Shown here in pieces: positions 22,917 to 31,861 of a stretch of 34,324 nucleotides of DNA. The notes below the pieces were generated by a model. That model was not told the origin of the DNA. It did no database searches and worked only from the letters and a program-made list of their open reading frames with translations. The position numbers were made by a program, and so were the translations under genes. Positions within the stretch are counted from its first letter, which is position 1; each line of letters opens with the position of its first letter. Origin of the DNA: Zobellella denitrificans (lineage in GTDB: Bacteria; Pseudomonadota; Gammaproteobacteria; Enterobacterales; Aeromonadaceae); NCBI RefSeq assembly GCF_002237365.1, contig NZ_NMUO01000035.1:1-34324 (forward strand). The letters run 5' to 3'.

Positions 22917-25319
22917 TTACTTGATCAACACATCCTCGACCCGGGTGGCGATCTCGTCCTGCTCCACCAGCGCCTGCATCTGCTCCACGCCCCACAGCAC
23001 CCGTTCCGGGGTGGCCGGCGCGTCGATGTGCGGGTAGCGGCGGTAGCCGGACACGCTGGCCACGGCGTCTTTCAGCGCACACCACACCGACATGCCGAGC
23101 ATAAAGGGCGGCTCGCCCACGGCCTTGGAGTGGAATACCGTGTCTTCCGGGTTCTTGCGGTTTTCCACCAGCTTGACCCGGAAGTCGATGGGCATGTCCG
23201 CCACCGCCGGGATCTTGTAGCCCGCCGGACCGTTGGTCATCAGCCGGCCCTGGTCGTTCCACACCAGCTCCTCGGTGGTCAGCCAGCCCACGCCCTGGAT
23301 AAAGGCGCCTTCCACCTGGCCGATGTCGATGGCCGGGTTGAGGGAGTCACCCACGTCGTGCAGTATGTCGGCACGCAGTATCTTGTACTCGCCGGTCAGG
23401 GTGTCCACCACCACTTCGGCACAGGCGGCGCCGTAGGCGAAGTAGTAGAAGGGACGACCGGAGCCGGTGGCGTGGTCGTAGTAGATCTTCGGCGTCTTGT
23501 AGAAGCCGGTGCTGGAGAGCGACACCTGGTTGAAATAAGCCAGTTGCACGAATTCCGGAAACGACAGCAGCTGCTGGCGGATCTGCACGAAGTTGTTCTT
23601 GAACACCACGTCCTCGGGGCTGACCTTGAAGTGGCCCGCCGCCCAGTCGATCAGGCGCTGCTTGATGGTCTGGGCCGCGTTCTGGGCCGCCTTGCCGTTC
23701 AGGTCGGTGCCGCTCGAGGCCGCCGTCGGCGAGGTATTGGGCACCTTGTCGGTGTTGGTGGCGGTGATCTGGATGCGATCCACGTCCACCTGGAACTCTT
23801 CCGCCACTATCTGGGCCACCTTGGTGTTGAGGCCCTGGCCCATTTCGGTGCCGCCGTGGTTGAGGTGGATGCTGCCGTCGGTATAGATGTGGATCAGCGC
23901 CCCCGCCTGGTTGAGGAAGGTGGCGGTGAAGGAAATACCGAACTTCACCGGGGTGATGGCGATGCCCTTCTTGAGGATCGGGCTGCGGGCGTTGAACGCC
24001 TTGATTTCCTCGCGCCGCTTGCCGTACTCGGCCGACTGCTCCAGATCCGCCACCATCTCGTGGATGATGTTGTGCTCCACGGTCTGGTGGTAGTGGGTGA
24101 CGTTGCGCTCATCCTTGCCGTAGAAGTTGACCTTGCGGATCTCCAGCGGATCCTTGCCAAGCTTGGAGGCGATCTCGTCCATCACGTGCTCGATGGTCAT
24201 CATGCCCTGGGGGCCGCCGAACCCGCGGTAGGCGGTGTTGGAGGCGGTATTGGTCTTGCAGCGGTGGCCGATGACGGTGGCGTCGCCCAGATAGTAGGCG
24301 TTGTCCGAGTGGAACATGGCCCTGTCCACGATGGACGAGGACAGATCCGGCGAGTAGCCGCAGTTGCCGGCCACCACGATTTCCGCCGCCTCGATACGGC
24401 CGTTGTCGTCGAAGCCTACCTTGTACTGGTTGAAGAAGGGATGACGCTTGCCGGTCATCATCATGTCTTCGACCCGCGGCAGGCGCATCTTGGCCGGGCG
24501 GCCGGTGAGCCGGGCCACCACGGCGGCCATGCAGGCCGGGCCCGCGGCCTGGGTTTCCTTGCCGCCGAAGCCGCCGCCCATGCGGCGCATGTCGATGACG
24601 ACCTTGTTCATGGGCACGCCCAGGACGCTGGCCACCAGCTTCTGCACCTCGGTCGGGTTCTGGCTGGAGGTGAACACCAGCATGCCGCCGTCTTCGGTGG
24701 GCACCACCGAGCTGATTTGGGTTTCCAGGTAGAAGTGTTCCTGGCCGCCGATGTGCAGGCTGCCCTCGATCACGTGCTTGGCCTGCTTGAGTCCGGCGGC
24801 GGAGTCGCCGCGCTGCTGCTTGTGGCTCTCGGTCACGAACAGCTCTTTTGCCAGCGCCTCTTCCACCGACAGCACCGCCGGCAGCTCTTCATATTCCACG
24901 ATGGCGGCCATGGCCGCCTTGCGGGCGGTCTCGAGATCGCTGGCGGCCACCGCCAGCACCGGCTGGCCGTAGTATTCCACCTTGCCATCGGCCAGCAGGG
25001 GATCCCCCGCCAGCACCGGGCCTATGTCCAGCTCGCCGGGCACGTCCTGGGCGGTAATGGCGATGGCCACGCCGGGAAACTGGTAGCAGGGGCTCACATC
25101 CAGTTTGGTGATGCGGGCGTGGGCCTTGTCGGACAGCCGGGCATACACATGCAACTGATTGGGGAACTCCAGCCGATCGTCGATGTACTGGGCCTCGCCG
25201 GCCACCTGCTTGGCGGCGCTGTCGTGGGGCACGCTCTTGCCCACGCCGGTCTGCAGGTCCTGTTTGATCCTTTCCATCATTTCGTCGATGGTGAGCGTGT
25301 TCAGCGGTTTGTTAGACAT
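22917..25319 (-). CDS. xdhB: Xanthine dehydrogenase, molybdopterin-binding large subunit
   Basis: 800 residues from the ATG at 25319, a normal length for bacterial XdhB. It begins with the aldehyde oxidase/xanthine dehydrogenase hammerhead domain (SVPHDSAAKQVAGEAQYIDD). The molybdenum cofactor domains follow: MRRMGGGFGGKETQ near 246-259, AYRGFGGPQGMMTIEH near 367-382, HLNHGGTEMGQGLNTK near 488-503, and the C-terminal KAVGEPPFMLG containing the catalytic Glu. It oxidises hypoxanthine and xanthine to urate. Its first bases overlap the end of xdhA by 8 bp, so the two are translationally coupled. Confidence 0.95.
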   Translation of the reverse strand: MSNKPLNTLTIDEMMERIKQDLQTGVGKSVPHDSAAKQVAGEAQYIDDRLEFPNQLHVYARLSDKAHARITKLDVSPCYQFPGVAIAITAQDVPGELDIGPVLAGDPLLADGKVEYYGQPVLAVAASDLETARKAAMAAIVEYEELPAVLSVEEALAKELFVTESHKQQRGDSAAGLKQAKHVIEGSLHIGGQEHFYLETQISSVVPTEDGGMLVFTSSQNPTEVQKLVASVLGVPMNKVVIDMRRMGGGFGGKETQAAGPACMAAVVARLTGRPAKMRLPRVEDMMMTGKRHPFFNQYKVGFDDNGRIEAAEIVVAGNCGYSPDLSSSIVDRAMFHSDNAYYLGDATVIGHRCKTNTASNTAYRGFGGPQGMMTIEHVMDEIASKLGKDPLEIRKVNFYGKDERNVTHYHQTVEHNIIHEMVADLEQSAEYGKRREEIKAFNARSPILKKGIAITPVKFGISFTATFLNQAGALIHIYTDGSIHLNHGGTEMGQGLNTKVAQIVAEEFQVDVDRIQITATNTDKVPNTSPTAASSGTDLNGKAAQNAAQTIKQRLIDWAAGHFKVSPEDVVFKNNFVQIRQQLLSFPEFVQLAYFNQVSLSSTGFYKTPKIYYDHATGSGRPFYYFAYGAACAEVVVDTLTGEYKILRADILHDVGDSLNPAIDIGQVEGAFIQGVGWLTTEELVWNDQGRLMTNGPAGYKIPAVADMPIDFRVKLVENRKNPEDTVFHSKAVGEPPFMLGMSVWCALKDAVASVSGYRRYPHIDAPATPERVLWGVEQMQALVEQDEIATRVEDVLIK

Positions 25320-26757
25320 AAGACGTCACCCTGGTTTCCAGTTTCAGATCCTGTTGCTCGATAAAGAACTTGTAGAGCAGGTTTGCCGCCGTCTTGGCGC
25401 GGTATTCCTTGCTGGCGCGGAAGTCGGACAGGGGCTGGAAGTCGCCGTCCAGGGCCTTCATCGCCGCCTTGACGGTGGCGTGGTTCCAGTCCTGGCCCAC
25501 CAGCGCCTGCTCACAGGCCGCAGCCCGCTTGGGCGTGGCCGCCATGCCGCCGAAGCCGATGCGGGCCTCGGTCACCTTGCCGTTTTCTATGGTCAGGTTG
25601 AAGGCGCCGCACACCGCGGAAATATCGTCGTCTATCCGTTTGGACAGCTTGTACACCTTGAAGTGCTGGTTGGCCGCGGGCTTGGGCACTATCACCTTCT
25701 CAATGAACTCGCCTTCTTCCTGGGCGGTCACCTTGTAGCTCAGGAAGTACTCCTCGATGGGCAGCTCGCGCACCCGCTCGCCCTTGCGCAACACCAGGCG
25801 GGCATTGAGCGCGATCAGCACCGGCGGGGCGTCGCCGATGGGCGAGGCGTTGCCGATGTTGCCGCCCAGGGTGCCCTGGTTGCGGATCTGCAGGGAGGCG
25901 AAACGGTGCAGCAGCTCGCCGAAGTCCGGGTAGCTGCGGCTCAGGGCATCGTAGCTGTCGCTCAGGGTACGGGCGGCGCCGATCACCATCTGCTCGTCGG
26001 TTTCTTCCAGCTGCTTCATGTCGGCCACGTTGCCCACATAGATCATCTTGGGCAGTTCCCGGTGGAACTGGGTTACTTCCAGCGCCAGATCGGTACCGCC
26101 GGCCAGCAGCCGGGCATCCGGATGCTGTTCCAGCAGGGTCGCCAGTTCGGCGCTGGAGGTGGGCGAGAAGCACACCTTGTCGTCCCCTTCCAGGGTCACC
26201 AGGGTGTCGGTCTCGATCTGCGCCAGCCTGGCCACCACTTCGGCCTCGTAGCGGGAGAAGTCATCGGCCAGCTGCGGCTGCTCGGCGATGGCCTTGGCCG
26301 CATCGACGATGGGCCGGTAGCCGGTGCAGCGGCACAGGTTGCCGGCCAGAGCCTCGAGGATGTCGTGCTTGTCGGCCGCGGGCTTGTTCTTGCTCAGGGC
26401 GAACATGGACATGATAAAGCCCGGGGTGCAGAAACCGCACTGGGAGCCGTGGAAGTCCACCATGGCCTGCTGCACCGGGTGCAGACGGCCGTCCTTCGAC
26501 TTGAGATCCTCCACGGTGATCAACTGCTTGCCGTGCAGTGCCGACACGAAGGTCAGGCAGGAGTTGACCGAGCGATAGCTGATCCGGTCTCCTTCACGCT
26601 CCCCCAGCACCACGGTACAGGCGCCGCAGTCACCGGACGCACATCCTTCCTTGGTGCCGGTCTTAGCCGCGCGGGTACGCAGATAATTCAACACCGTCAT
26701 ATTTGGCGAAAGGTCCTTCTCCTCCCGCAACTCCTGGTTAAGTAGGAACTTAATCAA
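25312..26757 (-). CDS. xdhA: Xanthine dehydrogenase, iron-sulfur/FAD small subunit
   Basis: 481 residues from the ATG at 26757. The N-terminal 2Fe-2S ferredoxin domain has GCASGDCGACTVV near 38-50 and a further Cys in SCLTF. The second 2Fe-2S domain has QCGFCTPGFIMSMFAL and LCRCTGYRPI. The FAD domain follows, with LLAGGTDLALEV and RNQGTLGGNIGNASPIGDAPP, then a CO-dehydrogenase flavoprotein C-terminal domain (GGMAATPKRA). It passes electrons from the molybdenum centre in XdhB to NAD+ through FAD. It is first in the xdhABC-guaD operon; the 244-bp divergent gap to the MFS gene at 27002 should hold both promoters. Confidence 0.95.
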   Translation of the reverse strand: MIKFLLNQELREEKDLSPNMTVLNYLRTRAAKTGTKEGCASGDCGACTVVLGEREGDRISYRSVNSCLTFVSALHGKQLITVEDLKSKDGRLHPVQQAMVDFHGSQCGFCTPGFIMSMFALSKNKPAADKHDILEALAGNLCRCTGYRPIVDAAKAIAEQPQLADDFSRYEAEVVARLAQIETDTLVTLEGDDKVCFSPTSSAELATLLEQHPDARLLAGGTDLALEVTQFHRELPKMIYVGNVADMKQLEETDEQMVIGAARTLSDSYDALSRSYPDFGELLHRFASLQIRNQGTLGGNIGNASPIGDAPPVLIALNARLVLRKGERVRELPIEEYFLSYKVTAQEEGEFIEKVIVPKPAANQHFKVYKLSKRIDDDISAVCGAFNLTIENGKVTEARIGFGGMAATPKRAAACEQALVGQDWNHATVKAAMKALDGDFQPLSDFRASKEYRAKTAANLLYKFFIEQQDLKLETRVTSYV

Positions 26758-26839
26758 GGTTTGCCTCCTTCAGCGAATACGCTGCACATTGCCGACCAAC
26801 AGAATGGTAGTATCTTTACCTGTAATTAAAATAAAAAAC

Positions 26840-26853
26840 TGACTCCTGAGTCA
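26840..26853. promoter_or_regulatory. Operator-like palindrome between xdhA and the MFS gene
   Basis: TGACTC-CT-GAGTCA has perfect 6-bp arms with a 2-bp centre, in an AT-rich stretch 83 bp before xdhA and about 150 bp before the MFS start. On the minus strand it reads TTGACTCAGGAGTCAG. Its outer TTGAC/GTCA resembles the RutR site TTGACCA-N2-TGGTCAA, but the inner positions differ. The binding protein is not known; the RutR-like TetR protein at 28402 is one candidate. Confidence 0.45.
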
Positions 26854-27001
26854 ACAAATATTTCACAGCCAAGTAACCGTTTTGTTGCCGGCATGTATTA
26901 AGCGATTGCTGCCACAAGCAATTTACTCAACACTTGTGTACGTTGATGGCGGCAATTTTTTCTGTCTTTTGTGTTAAGTGTAGCGGGAGCAAAGCCAAAC
27001 G

Positions 27002-28405
27002 ATGACTCGAGACCTTCACCACGCCGAACGCCGGCGCGTACAGCAGGTTTTTCTCGGCGTGGCCCTGGCCATCATGCTGGGCGCCCTGGAAATCACCCTG
27101 CTGATGCCGGCGCTCTCCACCCTGGGGCGGGCTTTCGCGGCACCGGAGCTGGCCCCGCTGCTGGTGAGCAGTTACCTCTTCGCCATGACCCTCAGCATGC
27201 CGGTCTACGGCCGGCTGAGCGACCGCTTCGGCCGCCGCCCCTGTCTGGCCATGGCCCTCGCGCTCTTTACCCTGGGCTCGCTCGCCAGCAGCCTGGTCGA
27301 CACCCTGCCGGCCCTGCTCGCTACCCGGCTGCTGACCGGCGCCGGTGGCGGCGGCCTGATCGCCCTGTCCTTCGCGGTGATCGCCGATGTGATACCGCCA
27401 CGCCAGGTGGGCCGCTACCAGGGCTATATTTCCGCCATCTTCGCCATCTCCAGCGTGGCCGGGCCCCTGCTCGGCGCCCTGATCATCGGCCTGTTCGACT
27501 GGCGCTGGCTGTTTATCTTCAAGGTGCCGCTGGGGCTGCTGGCGCTGGGGCTCAACCACTGGGCATTGAAGGATCTGGGCCACCAGGGCGCCACAGGAAA
27601 ACAGGACGGTGTCGGCATCCTGCTGCTGCTGCTGACGGGGGCCGGCTGGGGACTGGCGGCCAATGTCCCCCTGATCGCACCGGCGCTGGCCGGCTACCAG
27701 CCCCTCTTGCTGGGGCTGGCCGCCCTGCTCAGCCTGGTGCTGGTCTGGCACCAGTGGCGACACCCGGGCCCGGTACTGCCCCTGCGTTTCCTGAAGGAGC
27801 GGCTGTTCGGCATCGCCGTGCTGCTGCTGGCCCTGTCGGAGGCCATCCGGCTGGCCCTGCTGGTCTATGTGCCGCTGGGGCTGGAGCAGCAACTGGCGAT
27901 GACGCCCGCCCAAACCAGCCAGGTACTGTTATGGTTTATCCTGAGCGTGACCCTGGGCACCTTTGTCAGCGGCAAGCGCATTGCCCGCCAGGGATTCTGC
28001 CGGCCTTTCCCCTTGCTGGGCGGAGTCACGCTGGGTCTGGGCTGTGGTGGCTTGTGGTGGGTATTCCAGGGACAGGAGCCGGGGTTATGGCTCTATCCGG
28101 CGCTGATCCTGGCCGGAGTGGGCATCGGCTTTCTGATCGTGGCCTGCTCCATCGCGGTGCAGAACGCCCTGCCCGCCCGTCAGTTGGGCTCGGGGCTGGC
28201 GCTGATGAACTTTATCCGTTCCCTGGGCGGCACCCTGGGGGTGGCCCTGCTCGGCTGGCAGTACCAGGGCAACGGTGGCGGCGACTGGATCATGCCGGTA
28301 TTCCTGGCCCTGTCCGGTTATGCCCTGCTCTGCCTGGTGCTGGGGTGGTGGATGCCCGACGCCAGCCTGGCGGACACCGCCAAGAACGATCCCGCCCGGC
28401 CCTAG
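27002..28405 (+). CDS. MFS transporter, drug:H+ antiporter (EmrB-like)
   Basis: 467 residues from the ATG at 27002. It is hydrophobic with roughly 14 membrane segments. MFS motif A is GRLSDRFGRRP near 77-87, and an antiporter-type segment is ISSVAGPLLGALIIGLFDWRW near 149 (shown in part: SVAGPLLGALI). The LMNFIRSLGGTLGVALLGW segment in the C-terminal half is typical of the EmrB/DHA2 group. It should export an organic compound in exchange for protons. It is divergent from xdhA and convergent with the TetR gene at 28402, whose product may control it. The substrate is unknown; transport of a purine product is possible from position only. Confidence 0.85.
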   Translation: MTRDLHHAERRRVQQVFLGVALAIMLGALEITLLMPALSTLGRAFAAPELAPLLVSSYLFAMTLSMPVYGRLSDRFGRRPCLAMALALFTLGSLASSLVDTLPALLATRLLTGAGGGGLIALSFAVIADVIPPRQVGRYQGYISAIFAISSVAGPLLGALIIGLFDWRWLFIFKVPLGLLALGLNHWALKDLGHQGATGKQDGVGILLLLLTGAGWGLAANVPLIAPALAGYQPLLLGLAALLSLVLVWHQWRHPGPVLPLRFLKERLFGIAVLLLALSEAIRLALLVYVPLGLEQQLAMTPAQTSQVLLWFILSVTLGTFVSGKRIARQGFCRPFPLLGGVTLGLGCGGLWWVFQGQEPGLWLYPALILAGVGIGFLIVACSIAVQNALPARQLGSGLALMNFIRSLGGTLGVALLGWQYQGNGGGDWIMPVFLALSGYALLCLVLGWWMPDASLADTAKNDPARP

Positions 28406-29022
28406 CCCTCCGTCAGGGACTTCACCCGGCAGCCGTCGATCACCAGCCGGGTGATCACCTCCGCCGCCTGGTCGAAGTCGCCGTCGTCCAGCTCTTCCTT
28501 GCCCAGGGCCATGGTGATCTGCCAGTTGAAGTCGGCATAGGTCTGGGTGGAGGCCCAGATGGCGAACAGCAGATGGTGGCCGTTGACCGGCGCCATCAGC
28601 CCCTGCTCCACCCAGTCGTTCAGCTTGGCGCTCAGGGTGCGGGTCTGCTCGCTCAGGCGGGCGATGATGTCCTCCGGCAGGTGGGGAGCACCGTGCATGA
28701 TCTCACTGGCGAAGACCTTGGAGGCATAGGGGTAGTCCCGGGAGATCAGCAATTTGGCCTTGATATAGGCGGTCAGGGCCTTCACCGGATCCCGATACTC
28801 GATAAAGGGAGCCGACGCCGCCAGCAGCGGCTCGGTCACGCTCTCCAACACCGCCCGATAGAGCTTTTCCTTGCTGCCGAAGTAGTAGTAGATATTGGGT
28901 TTGGGCAGTTGGGCCAGTTCGGCGATATCGGCGGTCTTGGTGGCGGCATAGCCGTTTTCGGCAAAGATCCGGCTGGCGGCACGGATGATCTTTTCTTCGT
29001 TCTTGACTCTGATCCGGGACAT
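28402..29022 (-). CDS. TetR-family regulator, RutR-like
   Basis: 206 residues from the ATG at 29022; an ATG at 29046 would add eight residues and neither has a strong ribosome site. The TetR helix-turn-helix lies at about residues 5-52 (KIIRAASRIFAENGYAATKT, LPKPNIYYYFGSKEKLYRAV). The C-terminal part, with SRDYPYASKVFASEIMHGAP and ILLFAIWASTQTYADFNWQ-like sequence, matches the RutR/TetR_C_3 ligand domain. RutR itself senses uracil and touches purine genes, which fits the xdh neighbourhood, but ligand identity cannot be read here. Its stop codon overlaps that of the convergent MFS gene (28402-28405). Confidence 0.85.
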   Translation of the reverse strand: MSRIRVKNEEKIIRAASRIFAENGYAATKTADIAELAQLPKPNIYYYFGSKEKLYRAVLESVTEPLLAASAPFIEYRDPVKALTAYIKAKLLISRDYPYASKVFASEIMHGAPHLPEDIIARLSEQTRTLSAKLNDWVEQGLMAPVNGHHLLFAIWASTQTYADFNWQITMALGKEELDDGDFDQAAEVITRLVIDGCRVKSLTEG

Positions 29023-29098
29023 ACGGGGTTTCAGGCTCCAGGCCATTGGAATGGAAGTTTATTTTTGCTAACCATACCGGAATCCCGTGAAAATGAGT

Positions 29099-29127
29099 AA
29101 AAAAAAAGCGCCCACCGAAGCGGGCGC
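29099..29127 (-). terminator. Intrinsic terminator after the GlcG/HbpS-like gene
   Basis: On the minus strand GCGCCCGC-TTCG-GTGGGCGC (one G:T pair) is followed by nine Ts. It lies 65 nt beyond the stop at 29193. An 11-bp direct repeat AAAATGAGTAA flanks it (29090-29100 and 29131-29141). Confidence 0.88.
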
Positions 29128-29192
29128 GTAAAAATGAGTAACCAAGGTTACCCCTCGACCAAAACAACAAGTTACTGCACAACGCTGCCAGA

Positions 29193-29624
29193 CTAGCCGC
29201 AATCCGCGATCAGTTCGGCCAATGTGATTCCCGCGACCGCACAGACCTCGTCCACGTCCGACTGATCGCCGCTGATGCCGACGGCACCCAGCAGGCGGTT
29301 GGCCGCGTCCCGGATCAGCACGCCGCCGGGCACAGGCACAATATTACCCTGGGCCAGCACGTTGACCGCCGACATAAAGGCCGGTCGGGCCGCAGCCATT
29401 TCCGCCAGACCGCGGGAACTGCGCCCCAGGGCGATGGCGCCCCAGGCCTTGCCGACGGCGATATCCGGCCGCAGCAGGCTGGAACCGTCCTGGCGCTGCA
29501 AGGACACCAGCCGGCCAGCATTATCCAGCACGGCAACGGTCAGGGACGCAGCGCCCACTTCCATCCCGTGCTGCAAGGCACCGCGCGTGATCGTCAGTGC
29601 CTGCTCTAGTGTAACTGTACTCAT
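29193..29624 (-). CDS. GlcG/HbpS-like protein (DUF336 family)
   Basis: 143 residues from the ATG at 29624 (AGGGAG ribosome site). The sequence matches the GlcG/HbpS family over its whole length: LTITRGALQHGMEVG, TVAVLDNAGRLVSLQRQDGSS, AVGKAWGAIALGRSSRGL, and the glycine-rich PVPGGVLIRDAANRLLGAVGISGDQSDVDEVCA. Members bind haem or act as small oligomeric accessory or sensor proteins; none has a firm general role. There is no signal peptide, so it is cytoplasmic. It is monocistronic, with its own terminator at 29099-29127. A TGTATACA palindrome lies 84 bp upstream (29708-29715). Confidence 0.87.
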   Translation of the reverse strand: MSTVTLEQALTITRGALQHGMEVGAASLTVAVLDNAGRLVSLQRQDGSSLLRPDIAVGKAWGAIALGRSSRGLAEMAAARPAFMSAVNVLAQGNIVPVPGGVLIRDAANRLLGAVGISGDQSDVDEVCAVAGITLAELIADCG

Positions 29625-29861
29625 TACCTGGACTCCCTGTCAGCTGTAACAATGGCGACAAATTGAGTACCAATAAAACACAAAAAAGGCACAATGTTAA
29701 GATCATTTGTATACATTTAATGTAAAAATAAATTTTTGGCTACCTATCCGATACACAAATGAAACCAAAACGGTTCTCTGTGGCTGTGCGCCCATACAAT
29801 GGCACAGAAATTGCCTTAGCCGGGGACAGGTTGGACACGCCCCGGGACTGTGGAGACAAGC

Positions 29862-30434
29862 ATGCTGGATTTACGAGAGGTTTCGCCGCTTAACTGGTTT
29901 ATGTGCTGGTTGTTGCTGAGCTGCACCCTGGTGACCCTGTTGCCGGACAGCCTGTTCGCCGGCGCCTTCGGACTCTGGCTGGCCGATTATCGCCTGCTGT
30001 TCGTGCTGGGGATGGTGGTCTCGGCCTCCTACTTTCTCGCCCATGGCGCCATACTGCTGTTTCAGCACGTGTTTTATCGCAAGCAGCGACTGGTGCGACA
30101 GAAACTGCTGAAGGAAGTGCTGGATTATCTGGATGCGGGCGAGAAGGCGGTGCTGCGGGAGTTCGTGATCCAACGCAAGAGCGTCATAAAACTGCCGGTT
30201 ACCGAGCCGGCCGTCAAAAATCTGTTGGAGCAGGGCATCCTCACCTACGCCTACGGTGAGCCCGTCGAACCCGGGTTCAACGCCATCAAGCCGCTGATGA
30301 TCACCCTGGAAGCCCGCCCCCTGCTCACCTTCAAGGTCCTGGGACTCAACCCCGCCAACATGACCGAAGAGCAGAAGAACCAGATCCTCAATACCAGGCC
30401 CAAATACGCCTACAAGCAGTTGGGCCGGAACTGA
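29862..30434 (+). CDS. Superinfection exclusion protein B (SieB)-like membrane protein
   Basis: 190 residues from the ATG at 29862, which has GGAG nine bases upstream; a GTG at 29850 would add four residues. Two membrane segments (about 10-30 and 42-66) are separated by a short periplasmic loop. A cytoplasmic domain of about 120 residues follows (KLLKEVLDYLDAGEKAVLREF...). This build, and the pattern of a helix ending in AVLREFV followed by VKNLLEQGILTY, resembles the SieB family known from lambdoid prophages, which blocks phage growth at the membrane. No phage genes surround it, so it may be a chromosomal relative with a housekeeping or defence role. Family call is moderate. Confidence 0.7.
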   Translation: MLDLREVSPLNWFMCWLLLSCTLVTLLPDSLFAGAFGLWLADYRLLFVLGMVVSASYFLAHGAILLFQHVFYRKQRLVRQKLLKEVLDYLDAGEKAVLREFVIQRKSVIKLPVTEPAVKNLLEQGILTYAYGEPVEPGFNAIKPLMITLEARPLLTFKVLGLNPANMTEEQKNQILNTRPKYAYKQLGRN

Positions 30435-30515
30435 GCCCCCCGGCTACGGCCGGAGCGCTCAGGCTTACCTGGACAGACAACGCCACTATCCGGTCAGGCG
30501 GACAAAGGGAGTGGC

Positions 30516-30977
30516 TCAGCCGGCCGTCCTTTCTTTCAGGTAGCCGTCATAGTCCGGAATGCGGATACTGAAGTCCCGGCTCATCTGGACACTGTCCATC
30601 AGCATGTCGGCGGTGGAGATGTTGGTCGCCACCGGGATATTCCATACCGTGGCCAGGCGCAACAGGGCCTTGACGTCCGGGTCGTGGGGCACGGCGTTGA
30701 GCGGATCCCAGAAGAAGATCAGCACGTCAATCTTGCCCTCGGCGATCATGGCGCCCAGTTGCTGATCCCCGCCCATGGGGCCGGACATCAGGCAGCGCAC
30801 CGGCAGCCCGACCTTGCGGCTGAGCATGGTGCCCGTGGTGCCGGTGGCGTACAGGTGGTGCAGCTTCAGCTCTTCGGCCCGGCTGGCCACCCACTCCAGC
30901 AGCTGCTCTTTCATATGGTCGTGGGCCACCAGCGCGACATTCTTGTGGGGAGGCAGGGTTCTGTGAGTATTTTTCAT
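30516..30977 (-). CDS. mgsA: Methylglyoxal synthase
   Basis: 153 residues from the ATG at 30977, with AAGGA about 11 bases upstream; an ATG at 30989 has no room for a ribosome site. The length and sequence follow E. coli MgsA closely: [50 protein letters not shown] with catalytic Asp71, and [20 protein letters not shown]. It converts dihydroxyacetone phosphate to methylglyoxal and phosphate as a bypass when phosphate is short or sugar phosphates accumulate. It is separated from bfr by a strong terminator, so it has its own promoter in the short gap before 31044. Confidence 0.95.
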   Translation of the reverse strand: MKNTHRTLPPHKNVALVAHDHMKEQLLEWVASRAEELKLHHLYATGTTGTMLSRKVGLPVRCLMSGPMGGDQQLGAMIAEGKIDVLIFFWDPLNAVPHDPDVKALLRLATVWNIPVATNISTADMLMDSVQMSRDFSIRIPDYDGYLKERTAG

Positions 30978-31043
30978 CGCTATCGACATCCTTGCTAAAG
31001 TCTGGGTCCATAGTATCCAAAGCCGGGGCGGATGAGCAGTCCC

Positions 31044-31081
31044 AAAACGGAAAAAGCCCCGGGCGGGGCTTTTTCCGTTTT
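31044..31081 (-). terminator. Intrinsic terminator after bfr
   Basis: AAAACGGAAAAAGCCCC (31044-31060) is perfectly complementary to 31065-31081 around GGGC: a 17-bp stem with A/T-rich ends, able to work in both directions. It begins 15 nt past the bfr stop. Confidence 0.92.
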
Positions 31082-31096
31082 GAGCGGGAGCGGAAC

Positions 31097-31573
31097 TCAG
31101 TCGTCGTCCACCAGCTGGGCCTGCAGATAATTCTGGATACCCACCTTGTCGATAAGTCCAAGCTGGGTCTCGAGCCAGTCCACGTGCTCTTCCTCGTTTT
31201 CCAGGATCTCGTTGAACAGATCCCGGCTGACGTAATCCCGCACCGATTCCGCATAGCCGATGGCTTCCTTGAGATCGGGGATGGCGTCCAGCTCCAGGGA
31301 CAGATCGGCCTTGATCATCTCCTCGGTCTCCTCGCCGATACGCAGCCGGCCGAGATCCTGCAGGTTGGGAACGCCTTCGAGGAAGAGGATACGTTCGACC
31401 AGGAGATCCGCATGTTTCATCTCTTCGATGGACTCGTGATATTCCTTGTCGGCCAGATGATGCAATCCCCAGTCCTTGTACATCCTGGCGTGAAGGAAAT
31501 ACTGGTTGATGGCAACCAGCTCGTTGCCCAGCACCTTGTTGAGGTAGGAAATAATCTTGGGATCCCCTTTCAT
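31097..31573 (-). CDS. bfr: Bacterioferritin
   Basis: 158 residues from the ATG at 31573, with TGGAG upstream. It is a four-helix ferritin fold. All ferroxidase ligands are present (Glu18, Glu51, His54, Glu94, Glu127, His130), as is the haem-binding Met52 between subunits. It forms the 24-subunit iron store in the cytoplasm. It follows bfd by 68 bp on the same strand, so iron uptake and release functions are made together. It is probably under the Fur-controlled bfd promoter, possibly with its own as well. Confidence 0.96.
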   Translation of the reverse strand: MKGDPKIISYLNKVLGNELVAINQYFLHARMYKDWGLHHLADKEYHESIEEMKHADLLVERILFLEGVPNLQDLGRLRIGEETEEMIKADLSLELDAIPDLKEAIGYAESVRDYVSRDLFNEILENEEEHVDWLETQLGLIDKVGIQNYLQAQLVDDD

Positions 31574-31641
31574 CGAACCGGACTCCAGTCAGTGTGAAGT
31601 CTTCTAAACGTAGTTCAGGGGCTGAAATTGATAAAGCGGTC

Positions 31642-31833
31642 TCAGGCGACTTCGTAATAGAGCGCGGTCTTGGCGTTTTCTTCCGCCAGTATGGCCATGG
31701 CCACCGGGATGCACTTGCCGCACTGGGAACCCACGCCCAGCTCGCGCTTCAGTTGCTTGAACTCGGTGTTACCTTCGGCAATGGCCTGTTTAAGCTGACG
31801 CTCGGTAATACCCTTGCACAAACACACGTACAT
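31642..31833 (-). CDS. bfd: Bacterioferritin-associated ferredoxin
   Basis: 63 residues from the ATG at 31833, with GGAGGA eight bases upstream. Four cysteines in the Bfd pattern (Cys4, Cys6, Cys38, Cys41) bind a 2Fe-2S cluster, and the helical [18 protein letters not shown] segment is typical. It reduces ferric iron in bacterioferritin so that iron can be released when the cell is starved. A promoter with an embedded Fur box lies directly upstream. Confidence 0.95.
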   Translation of the reverse strand: MYVCLCKGITERQLKQAIAEGNTEFKQLKRELGVGSQCGKCIPVAMAILAEENAKTALYYEVA

Positions 31834-31861
31834 AAGAAAAGTCCTCCGCCCGGATGGAACA

